This document shows, in pieces, positions 52,846 through 61,066 of a DNA stretch of 64,000 nt. Positions within the stretch are counted from its first letter, which is position 1, and each line of letters opens with the position of its first letter. The notes under the pieces were generated by a model. That model saw nothing but the letters and a program-made list of their open reading frames with translations, did not search any database and was not told the DNA's origin. This DNA is from Delftia acidovorans (GTDB lineage Bacteria; Pseudomonadota; Gammaproteobacteria; Burkholderiales; Burkholderiaceae_C). Both the position numbers and the translations under genes were made by a program. The stretch is from the NCBI GenBank assembly GCA_031286585.1, contig JAITUC010000042.1:1-64000 (forward strand), read 5' to 3'.

Positions 52846-52932
52846 CCCCCTGAGGCGCTTCGCGCCTTCCCCCAGGGGACGGCACCCTCACTGCGGGGCG
52901 GCCCTTGCTCGGTGCCCCTGGCTTGGGGCATG
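52845..52932 (+). repeat. Interspersed intergenic repeat, copy C
   Basis: Begins right at the stop codon of the Bug gene: ACCCCCTGAGGCGCTTCG, CGCCTTCCCCCAGGGG, ACGGCACC, CTGCGGGGCGGCCCTTGCTC, GTGCCCCTGGCTTGGG. Same order as copies A and B, with CCTGAGGCGCTTCGCGCC forming a small hairpin (GGCGC/GCGCC). Confidence 0.82.
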
Positions 52933-53024
52933 CCGCTTTCACCTGCGTCTACCTGATGAAAGAACGCTCTCTTTTGACCTGGGGCTTGGCCCCTCCCGCA
53001 AATATCCGTCCATGAAAGCCCCGC

Positions 53025-54554
53025 ATGTCCCGCACCGATAGCCCCCTGCTGCACCTGCATCCCAACGACAACGTGCTGGTCGCCAGGACCGCCCTGTCGC
53101 TGGGCCAGGAGATTCCCGAACTGGGCGTGCGCGCCCGCGCCCAGGTGCCTGCGGGCCACAAGATCGCCGCGCGCCGCATCGCCGAGGGCGAGCAGGTGAA
53201 GAAGTACGACACCGTGATCGGCGTGGCCACGCGCGGGCTGGAGGCCGGCGACTATGTGCACAGCCACAACCTGCGCATCGTGGACTGCTACCGCGACCCG
53301 GCCTTCGGCGCCGATGTGCGGCCCGTGGACTATGTGCCCGAGGCGCAGCGCGCCAGCTTCCAGGGCTTTGTGCGCGCCGGCGGCGGCGTGGGCACGCGCA
53401 ACTTCATCGGCATCCTGTCGTCGGTGAACTGTTCGGCCACGGTGATCAAGCGCATTGCCGCGCATTTCACGGCCGAGCGCATGGCGGCCTTTCCGAACGT
53501 GGACGGCGTGGTGGCCTTCGCCCAGACCAGCGGCTGCGGCATGTCCTCGCCCAGCGAGCATTTCGACGTGCTGCGCCGCACGCTGGCCGGCTATGCGCGC
53601 CACCCCAACCTGGCCGGCGTGCTCATCGTGGGCCTGGGCTGCGAGCGCAACCAGGTCGATGCCCTGGTGGAGTCGCAGGGCCTGAGCGAAGGCCGGCTCA
53701 TGCGCACCCTGGTGATGCAGGAGGTCGGCGGCACGCGCGTGACCATCGAGGCCGGCATCCGCGCCATCGAGGAGATGCTGCCCGAGGCCGACGCCGCGCG
53801 GCGCAGCACGGTCAGCGCCAGCCATCTCAAGATCGGGCTGGAGTGCGGCGGCTCGGACGGCTTCTCGGGCATCACGGCCAACCCCGCCCTGGGCGCGGCC
53901 ATGGACATCCTGGTGCGCCACGGCGGCACGGCCATCCTGTCGGAGACGCCCGAGATCCATGGCGTGGAATTCATGCTCACGCGCCGCGCCATCACGCCGG
54001 CCGTGGGCCAGAAGCTGCTGGACCGCCTGGCCTGGTGGGAGCGCTACGCGGCCGGCCAGAACGCGCAGTTCAACGGCGTGGTCGGCCACGGCAACCAGGC
54101 CGGCGGCCTGGCCAACATCTTCGAGAAATCGCTGGGCTCGGCCATGAAGGGCGGCACCACGCCGCTGCGCGCCGTCTACGAATACGCCGAGCCCATCACC
54201 GAGCCGGGCTTCGTCTTCATGGACTCGCCGGGCTACGACCCCGTGGCCTCCACGGGCCAGATTGCCAGCGGCGCGCACCTGATCTGCTTCACCACGGGGC
54301 GCGGCTCCATGTTCGGCAGCAAGCCCGCGCCCACCATCAAGCTGGCCAGCAACACGCCCATGTATCGGCGCCTGGAGGAGGACATGGACATCAACTGCGG
54401 CCTGATCGTCGATGGCGAATGCGGCGTGCCCGAGATGGGGCAGCGCATCTTCGCGCAGATCCTGCGCCACGCCAGCGGCGAGCCCACCAAGAGCGAGGCC
54501 CTGGGCCTGGGCGACCATGAGTTCGTGCCCTGGCACCTGGGCATCGTGAGCTGA
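53025..54554 (+). CDS. UxaA/GarD-family sugar-acid dehydratase
   Basis: 509 residues. The N-terminal SAF domain (LLHLHPNDNVLVARTALSLGQ) is joined to the large UxaA domain (VRAGGGVGTRNFIGILSSVNCSATVIKRIA, VVAFAQTSGCGMSS, GLGCERNQVDAL, KIGLECGGSDGFSGITANPALG). Members are altronate or galactarate dehydratases that use iron(II). With an HpaI-type aldolase and a semialdehyde dehydrogenase downstream, galactarate (or glucarate) is the better guess than altronate, which would call for uronate isomerase and reductase genes. First enzyme gene of the operon. Confidence 0.87.
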   Translation: MSRTDSPLLHLHPNDNVLVARTALSLGQEIPELGVRARAQVPAGHKIAARRIAEGEQVKKYDTVIGVATRGLEAGDYVHSHNLRIVDCYRDPAFGADVRPVDYVPEAQRASFQGFVRAGGGVGTRNFIGILSSVNCSATVIKRIAAHFTAERMAAFPNVDGVVAFAQTSGCGMSSPSEHFDVLRRTLAGYARHPNLAGVLIVGLGCERNQVDALVESQGLSEGRLMRTLVMQEVGGTRVTIEAGIRAIEEMLPEADAARRSTVSASHLKIGLECGGSDGFSGITANPALGAAMDILVRHGGTAILSETPEIHGVEFMLTRRAITPAVGQKLLDRLAWWERYAAGQNAQFNGVVGHGNQAGGLANIFEKSLGSAMKGGTTPLRAVYEYAEPITEPGFVFMDSPGYDPVASTGQIASGAHLICFTTGRGSMFGSKPAPTIKLASNTPMYRRLEEDMDINCGLIVDGECGVPEMGQRIFAQILRHASGEPTKSEALGLGDHEFVPWHLGIVS

Positions 54555-54555
54555 G

Positions 54556-56094
54556 ATGCCCCCTCCACCCCCTGCATCCACCGATTCCATGCCACTGACC
54601 CTGACCCGCCCCGAGCTGCTGCGCAGCGCCAACTTCATCGCCGGCCAATGGACGAATGCGACTGCGACTGCGACTGCGACGGCCACGCCCGCCGCACCCG
54701 CCCCGCGCCTGGCCGTGACCGACCCCGCAACGGGCGCACTGATCACCGAGGTGCCCGACTCCGGCGCCGCCGAGGCCCGCGCCGCGCTGGACGCCGCGCA
54801 TGCCGCCTTCCCCGCCTGGCGCAAGACGCCCGCCAAACAGCGCGCCGCCATCATCAAGCGCTGGAACGACCTGGTGCTGGCCCACCAGGACGACCTGGGC
54901 CGCCTCATCAGCCGCGAGCAGGGCAAGCCCCTGGCCGAGGGCAAGGGCGAGGTCGTCTACGCGGCCAGCTACATCGAATGGTTCGCCGAAGAGGCCACGC
55001 GCATGAATGGCGAGATCATTCCCGCGCCCGTGCCGGGCCGGCGCATGTTTGCGCTGCGCGAGCCCGTGGGCGTGGTGGCCGCCATCACGCCCTGGAACTT
55101 TCCGGCCGCCATGATCGCCCGCAAGATCGCGCCCGCGCTGGCCGCCGGCTGCACCGTGGTCTGCAAGCCCGCAGAAGACACGCCGCTGACCTCGCTGGCC
55201 CTGGTGCTGCTGGCCCAGGAGGCGGGCGTGCCGGCCGGCGTGCTCAACATCGTCACGGCCTCGCGCGAGAAGACGCCCGAGGTGGTGGATGTCTGGCTGG
55301 ACGATGCGCGCGTGCGCAAGATCACCTTCACGGGCTCCACGCCCGTGGGCAAGCACCTGGCGCGGCGCAGCGCCGACACGCTCAAGAAGCTCTCGCTGGA
55401 GCTGGGCGGCAATGCGCCCTTCATCGTCTTCGAGGACGCCGACATCGATGCCGCCGTCGAAGGCTTCATGGCCGCCAAGTTCCGCAATGGCGGCCAGACC
55501 TGCGTGTGCCCCAACCGCGTCTTCGTGCACCGCAGCGTGCACGACGCGTTCGCGCAGAAGCTGGCCGCGCGCGTGGCCGCGCTGCATGTGGGCCCGGCCA
55601 CCGACCCGGCCTCGCAGATCGGCCCCATGATCAATGCGCGTGCCGTGGAAAAGATCGAGCGCCATGTGCAGGATGCCGTGGCGCGCGGCGCCAGGGTGCT
55701 CACGGGCGGCAGGCGCCTGGATGCCCTGGGCGCCAACTACTACGCGCCCACCGTGCTCACGGGCGCCGACGCCAGCATGGCCTGCGCCTGCGAGGAAACC
55801 TTCGGCCCCGTGGCACCGCTCACCGTCTTCGACAGCGAGCAGGAAGTCATCGCCGCCGCCAATGACACGCCCTTCGGCCTGGCCGCCTACTTCTACAGCA
55901 ACGACGCACGCCGCATCTGGCGCATGGCCGATGCATTGGAGACCGGCATCGTCGGCATCAACGAAGGCGCACTGGCCGCCGAGGCAGCGCCCTTCGGCGG
56001 CGTCAAGGAATCGGGCTACGGCCGCGAGGGCTCCACCCACGGCCTGGAGGACTACCTGCACACCAAGTACGTCTGCCAGGGTCTGCTGGACTGA
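54556..56094 (+). CDS. NAD(P)-dependent aldehyde dehydrogenase (succinate/2-oxoglutarate semialdehyde type)
   Basis: 512 residues. Catalytic Cys316 (GGQTCVCPNR) and Glu282 (LELGGNAPFIV) have the standard spacing of 34. PWNFPAAMIARKIAPALAAGCTVVCKPAEDTPLT is the NAD-site region. It resembles GabD-type semialdehyde dehydrogenases; in sugar-acid catabolism it may oxidise 2-oxoglutarate semialdehyde. The start is one base after the dehydratase stop; a second Met at 54589 is also possible. A slippery GCGACT repeat near 54660 encodes (Thr-Ala)n in the variable N-terminus. Confidence 0.9.
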   Translation: MPPPPPASTDSMPLTLTRPELLRSANFIAGQWTNATATATATATPAAPAPRLAVTDPATGALITEVPDSGAAEARAALDAAHAAFPAWRKTPAKQRAAIIKRWNDLVLAHQDDLGRLISREQGKPLAEGKGEVVYAASYIEWFAEEATRMNGEIIPAPVPGRRMFALREPVGVVAAITPWNFPAAMIARKIAPALAAGCTVVCKPAEDTPLTSLALVLLAQEAGVPAGVLNIVTASREKTPEVVDVWLDDARVRKITFTGSTPVGKHLARRSADTLKKLSLELGGNAPFIVFEDADIDAAVEGFMAAKFRNGGQTCVCPNRVFVHRSVHDAFAQKLAARVAALHVGPATDPASQIGPMINARAVEKIERHVQDAVARGARVLTGGRRLDALGANYYAPTVLTGADASMACACEETFGPVAPLTVFDSEQEVIAAANDTPFGLAAYFYSNDARRIWRMADALETGIVGINEGALAAEAAPFGGVKESGYGREGSTHGLEDYLHTKYVCQGLLD

Positions 56095-56132
56095 GCCCGC
56101 CTGCCCCTCCACCCGCCGAAATCACCGAACAC

Positions 56133-56939
56133 ATGCCCGCACACAACCCCTTCAAATCCGCCCTGGCCGCAGGCCAGCCCCGCATCGGCCTGTGGCTGTC
56201 CATGGCCGACCCCTACCTGGCCGAGGCCGCCGCCACCTGCGGCTATGACTGGCTGCTGATCGACGGCGAGCACGCGCCCAACGACGTGCGCAGCACCCTG
56301 GCCGCGCTGCAGGCCGTGGCCCCGCACCCGGCCCAGGCCGTGGTGCGCGTGGTCGAAGGCAGCACGGCCCTGGTCAAGCAGATGCTGGACATAGGGGCCA
56401 CCACCTTGCTCGTGCCCATGGTAGACACGGCCGAACAGGCGCGCGCCGTGGTATCCGCCACGCGCTACCCGCCGCTGGGCGTGCGCGGCGTGGGCAGCGC
56501 CGTGGGCCGCGCATCGCAGTGGAGCGCACGCGCCGACTACCTGAACGTGGCCGACGACGAGGTCTGCCTGCTGGTGCAGGCCGAGACCGTGGCCGCGCTG
56601 CACAACCTGGCGGACATCTGTGCGGTGGACGGCGTGCACGGCGTCTTCATCGGCCCCGCCGACCTGGCCGCCTCCATGGGCCACCGCGGCAACCCCGGCC
56701 ACCCCGAGGTGCAGGCCGCCATCGAGGGCGCCATGAAGACCATCATCGCCAGCGGCAAGGCGGCCGGCACCCTGACCTCGGACCCGGCGCTGGCCCGGCG
56801 CTACCTGGACCTGGGCTGCAGCTTCGTGGCCGTGGGCGTGGATGTGCTGCTGTTTGCCAACGCGGCGCGCAGGCTGCGGGGGCAGTTCGAGGATTCGCCG
56901 GTGGCCGCGCCTGCACAGCAGGCAGGCGCGGTGTATTGA
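56133..56939 (+). CDS. HpcH/HpaI aldolase family protein (GarL-like)
   Basis: 268 residues. The TIM-barrel class II aldolase motifs are GLWLSMADPYLAEAAATCGYDWLLIDGEHAPND, LVPMVDTAEQARAVVSATRYPPLGVRGVG and HGVFIGPADLAASMGHRG. Family members include HpaI and 5-keto-4-deoxyglucarate aldolase GarL, which would cleave the dehydratase product into pyruvate and tartronate semialdehyde. The position after the GarD-like dehydratase supports GarL-type use. It is the last gene of the operon. Confidence 0.88.
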   Translation: MPAHNPFKSALAAGQPRIGLWLSMADPYLAEAAATCGYDWLLIDGEHAPNDVRSTLAALQAVAPHPAQAVVRVVEGSTALVKQMLDIGATTLLVPMVDTAEQARAVVSATRYPPLGVRGVGSAVGRASQWSARADYLNVADDEVCLLVQAETVAALHNLADICAVDGVHGVFIGPADLAASMGHRGNPGHPEVQAAIEGAMKTIIASGKAAGTLTSDPALARRYLDLGCSFVAVGVDVLLFANAARRLRGQFEDSPVAAPAQQAGAVY

Positions 56940-56940
56940 A

Positions 56941-57273
56941 TCAAGCCGCCACCAGCCAGGCCAGCAGCCCGGCGGCCGCCGCAGCGACCGCCACGCGCCG
57001 CGCGAACTGCGGCGCATAGGTCAGCAGCAGGCCCAGGGCCAGGGCCGCCAAGGTCAGCAGGCCCAGCCAGGCGGCCACTGCCACCGAGACATTCCAGCGC
57101 AGCAGGCAGGGCGCCAGCGACACGGCCAGCAGCGCATGGCCGGCCAGCCGCCAGGCCTGGAGACGTGCGGGCGCCAGGCCTTCGGTGCCCAACTGGTCCT
57201 GGTGCCGGTCCATGGACGCGGCGATGACGGCAAAGCCTGCAAAGGCCAGAAACAGGGTGGCAAGAATCATCAT
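56941..57273 (-). CDS. DUF3325 small membrane protein
   Basis: 110 residues with three hydrophobic segments (MMILATLFLAFAGFAVIAASM, AWRLAGHALLAVSLAPCLL, LLTLAALALGLLLTYAPQF). It matches DUF3325, found with PepSY and DUF3649 proteins beside siderophore receptors. The start overlaps the PepSY gene stop by ATGA and has a GGAG site. Last gene of the Fur-boxed operon. Confidence 0.82.
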   Translation of the reverse strand: MMILATLFLAFAGFAVIAASMDRHQDQLGTEGLAPARLQAWRLAGHALLAVSLAPCLLRWNVSVAVAAWLGLLTLAALALGLLLTYAPQFARRVAVAAAAAGLLAWLVAA

Positions 57274-58913
57274 GAAGCGCGCTCCAGCGTGGGGGCTTGG
57301 CTGGCGGCGCGGGCTTGCGCACGCGACATGGCGGCAGTCGCCGGCTTGCCGCGCAGCAGCCACCAGGCCACCACGCCGTGGATGGCGGCCAGGCCCAGCA
57401 TCAGCAGCTCGAAGCTGGCGATGCTCCACTGCCCGTTGGCCATGGTGTGCACCAGCGATGCACCGCCCGTCAGCACGTTGAGCAGGGGCAGCAGCGCATA
57501 CAGCATGGCCGCCAGCGCCATCTGCTGCAGCCAGGCATTGCGGTGCGAGACGAGCAGCGGATGCAGCAGGCACAGCAGCCAGATCAGGAAGAAGCCGTTG
57601 ATTTCCCAGTCGGCACGCCCTTCCATGGGCACGGGCAGCAGCCGGTTGAGCCAGAAGAAGCCGGCCACGGCCACCGACAGGCCTGCGATGGAGCCCACGT
57701 TGAGCACCTCCACCAGACGGTGGCCGAAGGGCGTGCGGCCCAGCTTGCGGCGCTCGGGCATGCGCTTGACCACCCACAGCACCATGCCGGACGCGGCCAT
57801 GAAGGTTCCGACCACGCCACTGAGCAGCAGCAGCCAGCGCATGGCCGGCCCGGCAAAGCGGCCCAGGTGCATGCCGGTGATCACGTTGCCGGTGGCGCGC
57901 ACCCAGGAGATGGCGGGCGCCTCGGGGCTGGCCTGCAACTGGCCTGTCACGCCGTCGAAGCGCAGGGTCTCGGACTGGCCCCGGTTGATGAGGCTCATGC
58001 CGCCGCCTTCGCGCAGCTCGACCAACGCGCGCGAGGTGCCGGGCGCGTTGACGGTGATGCTGCCCACGCCGTGCTCGGGCCAGCGGCGCGCGCCCTCGGC
58101 CATCATGGGCGCGATATCGGCCAGCGCGGCAGCCTGGCGCTCCTGCCTGCCGCCGCGCGCGCCCGGGCCCTGGTTGGCCGCCTGACCGCGCGCACCCCGC
58201 ACATCGGCGAAATAGGCATTGGTATCGCCGTTGTAGGCCGCCTGTATGCCCCAGGGCATGAGGATGAACATCAGCAGCACCAGGCCGCTGAAAGTGATGA
58301 CGATGTGGAACGGCAGGGCCAGCACGGCCGTGGCGTTGTGCGCGTCCAGCCAGGAGCGCTGGCCCTTGCGCGGGCGGAAGGTGAAGAAGTCCGTGAAGAT
58401 CTTCTTGTGCGTGATCACGCCCGTGATGATGGCCACGAACATCAGCATGGTGGCAAAGCCCACGATCCAGCGGCCCCAGATGCGCGGCATGGCGTGCAGT
58501 TCGAAGTGGAAGCGGTAGAAGAAGTTGCCGGCGCGTGTCTCGCGCGGCTCCAGCCTCTCGCCCGTGGCGGCGTCGATCTCGGCGCGCCTGGTGCCTGCGC
58601 GGCCCGTGGCGGCGCCGGGCTCTCGCCAGGATGCGGCCACCGCCACCTGGCGCGGGCCGGGCAGGCCCAGCGTCCAGGTCGTGGCCTCCGGTGCGATGCG
58701 CTGCATGGCGTTCAGTGCGCGCTGCGCGGTGTCGGCGTCCTGCACCGAGCCGTGCAGCTCGGGCCGCATCCAGTCGTTGATCTCGTCGCGGAAATAGCTC
58801 AGGGTGCCCGTGAAGAACACCGCGTAAAGCAGCCAGCCCAGCAGCAGGCCGCTCCAGGTGTGCAGCCAGGACATGGACTGGCGCAGTCCCTCGGGTTTGC
58901 CGTCCGTCCTCAT
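57270..58913 (-). CDS. PepSY-associated transmembrane protein (PiuB-like, iron uptake)
   Basis: 547 residues. The N-terminal SMSWLHTWSGLLLGWLLYAVFFTGTLSYFRDEIND is the PepSY_TM signature, followed by periplasmic PepSY repeats and at least three more helices (FATMLMFVAIITGVITHKKIF, LPFHIVITFSGLVLLMFILMPWG, RWLLLLSGVVGTFMAASGMVLWVVKR). Members are inner-membrane proteins of siderophore uptake, some reducing Fe(III)-siderophore. The ATG at 58913 overlaps the DUF3649 stop (ATGA) and has GGAG upstream. Confidence 0.88.
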   Translation of the reverse strand: MRTDGKPEGLRQSMSWLHTWSGLLLGWLLYAVFFTGTLSYFRDEINDWMRPELHGSVQDADTAQRALNAMQRIAPEATTWTLGLPGPRQVAVAASWREPGAATGRAGTRRAEIDAATGERLEPRETRAGNFFYRFHFELHAMPRIWGRWIVGFATMLMFVAIITGVITHKKIFTDFFTFRPRKGQRSWLDAHNATAVLALPFHIVITFSGLVLLMFILMPWGIQAAYNGDTNAYFADVRGARGQAANQGPGARGGRQERQAAALADIAPMMAEGARRWPEHGVGSITVNAPGTSRALVELREGGGMSLINRGQSETLRFDGVTGQLQASPEAPAISWVRATGNVITGMHLGRFAGPAMRWLLLLSGVVGTFMAASGMVLWVVKRMPERRKLGRTPFGHRLVEVLNVGSIAGLSVAVAGFFWLNRLLPVPMEGRADWEINGFFLIWLLCLLHPLLVSHRNAWLQQMALAAMLYALLPLLNVLTGGASLVHTMANGQWSIASFELLMLGLAAIHGVVAWWLLRGKPATAAMSRAQARAASQAPTLERAS

Positions 58914-59236
58914 GCGGCGGCTCCGTTCGACAGCACCCAGGCCAGAAGTCCCAGGCCCGCGCCCGGCAGGCCGATCACGGCCCAGGCGCGCCAGGCGCTG
59001 GCGCAGCCGAAGGCCCACATGGCCGCCACGGCGTAGATGATGAAGGCCAGCAGGGTCGAGCCCAGCGCCGCATCGGCCCGTTCCACGCCCAGCCAGACCA
59101 TGGCGCGCGCGCCCGTGGCGGCGCAGGCGGCCGACAGCAGATAGCCGCCGCCGATCGCCGCCAAGGCGCGCGAGGCCACGGCCACGCGGTAGCGCAGCAA
59201 GGATGGAGAGGACCCTCCCGGGGTCGAGGCTTGCAT
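58910..59236 (-). CDS. DUF3649 small membrane protein
   Basis: 108 residues with three membrane segments (ALAAIGGGYLLSAACAATGA, TLLAFIIYAVAAMWAFGCA, WAVIGLPGAGLGLLAWVL). DUF3649 proteins accompany PepSY_TM and DUF3325 proteins in iron-uptake operons. The start MQASTPGGSS at 59236 has an AAAGG site. It is the first gene of the operon, with a Fur box about 160 bases upstream. No TonB receptor gene is present in the window. Confidence 0.82.
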   Translation of the reverse strand: MQASTPGGSSPSLLRYRVAVASRALAAIGGGYLLSAACAATGARAMVWLGVERADAALGSTLLAFIIYAVAAMWAFGCASAWRAWAVIGLPGAGLGLLAWVLSNGAAA

Positions 59237-59392
59237 GGGGATGACCTTTCTTGCGGATCGTTGCCTGTCATGGACGCCGCGGACACCGCGCGCAGGCCCG
59301 GACGGACAAAGGCGCCACAACAGTTCAAGGTCTGTGCGGCGCCGGGCGTTGGCCGCGCGCCTGGAGCACGCCGCCTTTCAAAGAGCGGGAAT

Positions 59393-59411
59393 GATAATGA
59401 TTTTTATTACC
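59393..59411 (-). promoter_or_regulatory. Fur box of the DUF3649-PepSY-DUF3325 operon
   Basis: GATAATGATTTTTATTACC matches the 19-base Fur consensus at 15 positions (my alignment), with the whole left half exact. It is the only strongly AT-rich island in the spacer before the operon and fits iron repression of a siderophore-linked membrane operon. Confidence 0.75.
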
Positions 59412-59488
59412 CGAGTCATCTAAAGAAATGCAAAGCCGGCCGACCGCTGCCGGCTCCGCTTTCCAGTTCCGCTCTCTTGCCCCGCTCT

Positions 59489-60403
59489 CTAGCTCCGCTT
59501 GGTCCCCGCCAGCCAGCGCCCGCCGAACTGGTTGATCACCATGCCCGCCAGCACGGCCAGGGTGCCCATCCATTGCATGGGCGTGGGCCGCTCGCCCAGC
59601 AGCAACATGGCCGAGACCAGGCCCACCACGGGCACCATCAGCGACAGCGGCGCCACCGTGCCGGCCGCATAGCGCTGCAGCAGCCGCGTCCACAGACCAT
59701 AGCCCAGCAGCGTGGCCAGCAGCGCCAGGTACAGGATGGAGGCCACGGCGGTCAGGTCGATCCCCGCCAGTTGCTGCACGACCGAACCCGCGCCATCGGT
59801 CCAGACGGCCAGGGCCATCAGCGGCGCAATGGGAAAGATGCTGCTCCAGACGATGAAGGGGAAAGGCTCGTAGGGGCCGCTGCGCGCCGCATAGCGCGTG
59901 ATCATGTTGGACACGGCCCACATGCAGGCTGCGCCCACGGTCAGCAAAAAGCCCGCCAGGGTCATGGCGTTGTCGCCCTCGCCATGGGCGCTGCCAATGG
60001 CAACCAGCCCGCCCAACGACACCACCAGTCCCAGCCAGTGCCAGATGCGCGCGGGCTCGCCCAGCAGGAAGGCCGCCAGCAGCAGCGTGACGAAGGCCTG
60101 CGTCTGCAGCACCACCGAGGCCATGCCGGCCGGCATGCCCAGCTTCAGGCCCAGGAACAGCATGCCGAACTGGCCCACGCCCTGCACCAGACCATAGGCG
60201 GCCAGAAAGCGCCAGCCCACCGAGCTGGGCGGACGCACGAACAGCAAAAAGGGCAGCGACGCCACCACGAATCGCAGCGCGCTCAGCAGCATGGGCGACA
60301 GCGTCAGCAATCCGAACTTCATGGCCACGAAGTTGGTGCCCCAGATCAGAATGACCAGCAGCGCACGCGCCCAGTCGCCACGGCTCAGGTGCTGCGCGGT
60401 CAT
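59489..60403 (-). CDS. EamA/DMT-family exporter
   Basis: 304 residues with about ten hydrophobic segments forming two EamA repeats (ARALLVILIWGTNFVAMKFGL and GFLLTVGAACMWAVSNMITRYAARSG). The closest known type is the O-acetylserine/cysteine exporter EamA, but DMT transporters are broad in substrate. The start at 60403 has a purine-rich site (GAGGGCAGGGC). It is single; the upstream spacer contains the terminator of the convergent-side DUF1641 operon on the same strand. Confidence 0.86.
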   Translation of the reverse strand: MTAQHLSRGDWARALLVILIWGTNFVAMKFGLLTLSPMLLSALRFVVASLPFLLFVRPPSSVGWRFLAAYGLVQGVGQFGMLFLGLKLGMPAGMASVVLQTQAFVTLLLAAFLLGEPARIWHWLGLVVSLGGLVAIGSAHGEGDNAMTLAGFLLTVGAACMWAVSNMITRYAARSGPYEPFPFIVWSSIFPIAPLMALAVWTDGAGSVVQQLAGIDLTAVASILYLALLATLLGYGLWTRLLQRYAAGTVAPLSLMVPVVGLVSAMLLLGERPTPMQWMGTLAVLAGMVINQFGGRWLAGTKRS

Positions 60404-60496
60404 GCCCTGCCCTCGGTGCAGCGGGGCCTGCAATGGTCAGGGACAGCGGCCGGCAGCACCGGCAAGGAACAGGAAGAAGGCATGGAGGGCAATGGG

Positions 60497-60528
60497 CAAA
60501 AAGAAAAGGGGCGGATCACATCCGCCCC
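60497..60528 (-). terminator. Intrinsic terminator of the tetR-SQR-DUF1641 operon
   Basis: On the minus strand GGGGCGGAT / ATCCGCCCC (60528-60520 with 60516-60508) closes a three-base loop and is followed by TTTTCTTTTT. It lies about 60 bases after the DUF1641 stop. Confidence 0.9.
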
Positions 60529-60587
60529 CGGCGTTTGTACCACCGCAGCCCCTGCGCTGCCGGGCGGCCGTGGCTCGGCCCTGCGCT

Positions 60588-61016
60588 TCAGTCCGCCGTG
60601 TAGTCGATGGGGTCGTGGGCATGCTGGCGCCCCAGAGCACCGGCCATGGCCAGCATGAAGGCCAGGCCGCGCCGCACATCGGGCTCGCGCGCCATGCGCA
60701 TCAGGCCGATCAGGGAGGGCGTCTCTTCCATGGCCTGCACCTGGGCCGCCGCCATGCGTGCGGCATTGCCCGCGGCCCAGGCCCCGCCCACGCCATCCTC
60801 GAAGGCCTTGGCGACCTTCTCGACCATGTAGTCGTCTGCCATGTCCACCAGGTCCGCCGTGGCCGACAGCAGATCGACCACGCGGTTCAGGCGCCGGCCG
60901 GCCAGCAGCGGCTCCAGCTTGCCCATCAGCTCGGCCGGGCCTTGCAGCGCGGCATCGTCCTGCAGCAGGCCGCCGGCCGCGGGCTGCGCCACGGGAATGT
61001 CGGAAGCGATGTTCAT
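60588..61016 (-). CDS. DUF1641 protein
   Basis: 142 residues: AELMGKLEPLLAGRRLNRVVDLLSATADLVDMADDYMVEKVAKAFEDGVGGAW then PSLIGLMRMAREPDVRRGLAFMLAMAGALG. DUF1641 proteins are small helical proteins of unknown function often encoded beside SQR-like flavoproteins or formate dehydrogenases. The AGGAG site is eight bases before the ATG. Tandem with the SQR-like gene 50 bases upstream. Confidence 0.85.
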   Translation of the reverse strand: MNIASDIPVAQPAAGGLLQDDAALQGPAELMGKLEPLLAGRRLNRVVDLLSATADLVDMADDYMVEKVAKAFEDGVGGAWAAGNAARMAAAQVQAMEETPSLIGLMRMAREPDVRRGLAFMLAMAGALGRQHAHDPIDYTAD

Positions 61017-61066
61017 CTCGGTGCTCCTTGTATTCGTGCTTCGGAGAAAGGCAGGGATGCCGCGCC

